A stretch of 5,572 nucleotides of DNA, from positions 1 to 5,572 of the forward strand of contig JALWEA010000047.1 of the NCBI GenBank assembly GCA_027039465.1, read 5' to 3'. The notes below the pieces were generated by a model that had not been told where the DNA came from, did not search any database, and saw nothing but the letters and a program-made list of their open reading frames with translations. A program made the translations under genes and the position numbers. The DNA is from Calditrichia bacterium. Its GTDB lineage: Bacteria; Calditrichota; Calditrichia; Calditrichales; Calditrichaceae. This document shows positions 5,100-5,572 of the stretch, piece by piece; position 1 is the stretch's first letter; each line of letters opens with the position of its first letter.

Positions 5100-5572
5100 A
5101 TCCTCTCCTCCCGTTTGGTTTCACTTTGCCAATTGGGTAGCCGTTTTTCCAGAAACGCACGAATACCCTCGGAAAATTCATCGGTCTGTCTGAAATGCGC
5201 ATTGACTTCGGATAAGCGCTCAATATCTTTTTCGATGTTTTGATAACTGAAATCCGAGAAAAGCCGCTTGGTAACCGCCATAGCCTGTTTCCCGTTTTTC
5301 ATTAATATTTCAATCCACTGCCGGATGGAATCCTGCATCCGATCAGGTGTTACAACCTGATTGATTAAGCCAAAATCCAATGCCTCCCGTGCGGAAAGAA
5401 TTCTCCCGCTGAGTAACAATTCTTTTGCTTTACGTTCACCAATTTGGCGGATCAGGAAGGTAGAAACCAGAGCAGCGACAAAACCTATCTTAACCTCCGG
5501 ATAGCCAAATTTAGCATTTTCCGAAGCAATAATCAAATCACAAACCGAAGCCAAACCGCAACCGCCCGCCAA
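5093..5572 (-). CDS. Enoyl-CoA hydratase/isomerase (crotonase) family protein, C-terminal part (5' end outside window)
   Basis: The open frame enters from the right edge and ends with TAG at 5095-5093, giving 159 visible residues of a family usually about 255-265 long. The first visible codon is TTG, a Leu inside the gene rather than its start. The crotonase signature begins at once: LAGGCGLASVCDLIIASENAKFGYPEVKIGF. AGGCG (residues 2-6) belongs to the oxyanion-hole region. Glu26 in GYPEVKIG matches the second catalytic glutamate of mitochondrial enoyl-CoA hydratase (Glu164 in rat). The first (Glu144) position is Gly6 here, as in many bacterial family members. The C-terminal helical part (GKQAMAVTKRLF, then EFSEGIRAFLEKRLPNWQ) is typical. 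The text resembles Bacteroidota proteins annotated as enoyl- or methylglutaconyl-CoA hydratase. Likely role: fatty-acid or branched-chain acyl-CoA breakdown; exact substrate unknown. It is the first visible gene of the operon with csrA. Confidence 0.92.
   Translation of the reverse strand: MAGGCGLASVCDLIIASENAKFGYPEVKIGFVAALVSTFLIRQIGERKAKELLLSGRILSAREALDFGLINQVVTPDRMQDSIRQWIEILMKNGKQAMAVTKRLFSDFSYQNIEKDIERLSEVNAHFRQTDEFSEGIRAFLEKRLPNWQSETKREERIC
5100..5112 (-). promoter_or_regulatory. csrA ribosome binding site with three GGA motifs
   Basis: On the minus strand GGGAGGAGAGGAT directly precedes the csrA ATG. GGAGG (5111-5107) is the Shine-Dalgarno sequence with a 7-nt spacer. The string has three GGA triplets, the core of CsrA binding sites, so CsrA could bind its own leader and limit its own translation, as it does in E. 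coli. The same bases encode the C-terminal residues of the hydratase. Autoregulation is an inference from the motif only; a purine-rich ribosome site gives GGA easily. Confidence 0.55.

Noticed and set aside
1..5572. CRISPR array, tRNA, rRNA or transposase
   Set aside because: No regularly spaced repeats of 24-40 bp, no tRNA cloverleaf or TTC-containing T-arm pattern, and no transposase frame were seen on either strand.

Overview
The window looks like chromosomal DNA from a free-living Gram-negative bacterium of the FCB group. Calditrichota or a related lineage is my best guess. The basis is a secreted protein that ends in a YPNPFN-type C-terminal sorting domain (type IX secretion / FlgD-like tail), a lipoprotein of the 'FPLKVGNAWSYK' style common in those phyla, and a CsrA regulator in a moderately AT-rich genome. 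The lineage is inferred; no rRNA or marker gene is present to settle it.

Layout. (1) Positions 1-600, minus strand: N-terminal 200 residues of a MrfA/YprA-type DEAD/DEAH helicase, running off the left edge. (2) 601-965: intergenic DNA with two short tandem repeats, a telomere-like GGGTTAA array with G-quadruplex potential and an ATTCGTGT array, followed by a degenerate attC-like element. (3) 966-2975, minus strand: two very AT-rich genes for exported proteins, a small lipoprotein and a BNR/Asp-box protein with a sorting tail. Each is followed on its 3' side by a related copy of an imperfect inverted-repeat element. The better copy (1641-1746) ends in an exact GTTAGGC core site and folds like an integron attC. 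(4) 2976-3581: about 600 bp with no convincing gene. (5) 3582-3791, plus strand: a 69-residue charged helical protein of unknown function with a strong ribosome binding site. (6) 3792-3983: convergent spacer holding a 10-bp-period ATCYGTG repeat. (7) 3984-5572, minus strand: a compact operon, enoyl-CoA hydratase family protein (5' end off the right edge), csrA, then an EamA/DMT transporter. The first two genes overlap by 7 nt and the last two are 9 nt apart.

Working picture. The right-hand operon and the left-hand helicase look like ordinary housekeeping DNA. The 860-3040 block differs in base composition, carries only exported proteins, and has a repeated attC-like site after each gene. This is what a small gene-cassette cluster without its integrase would look like. 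That reading is an inference and is the most interesting point in the window.
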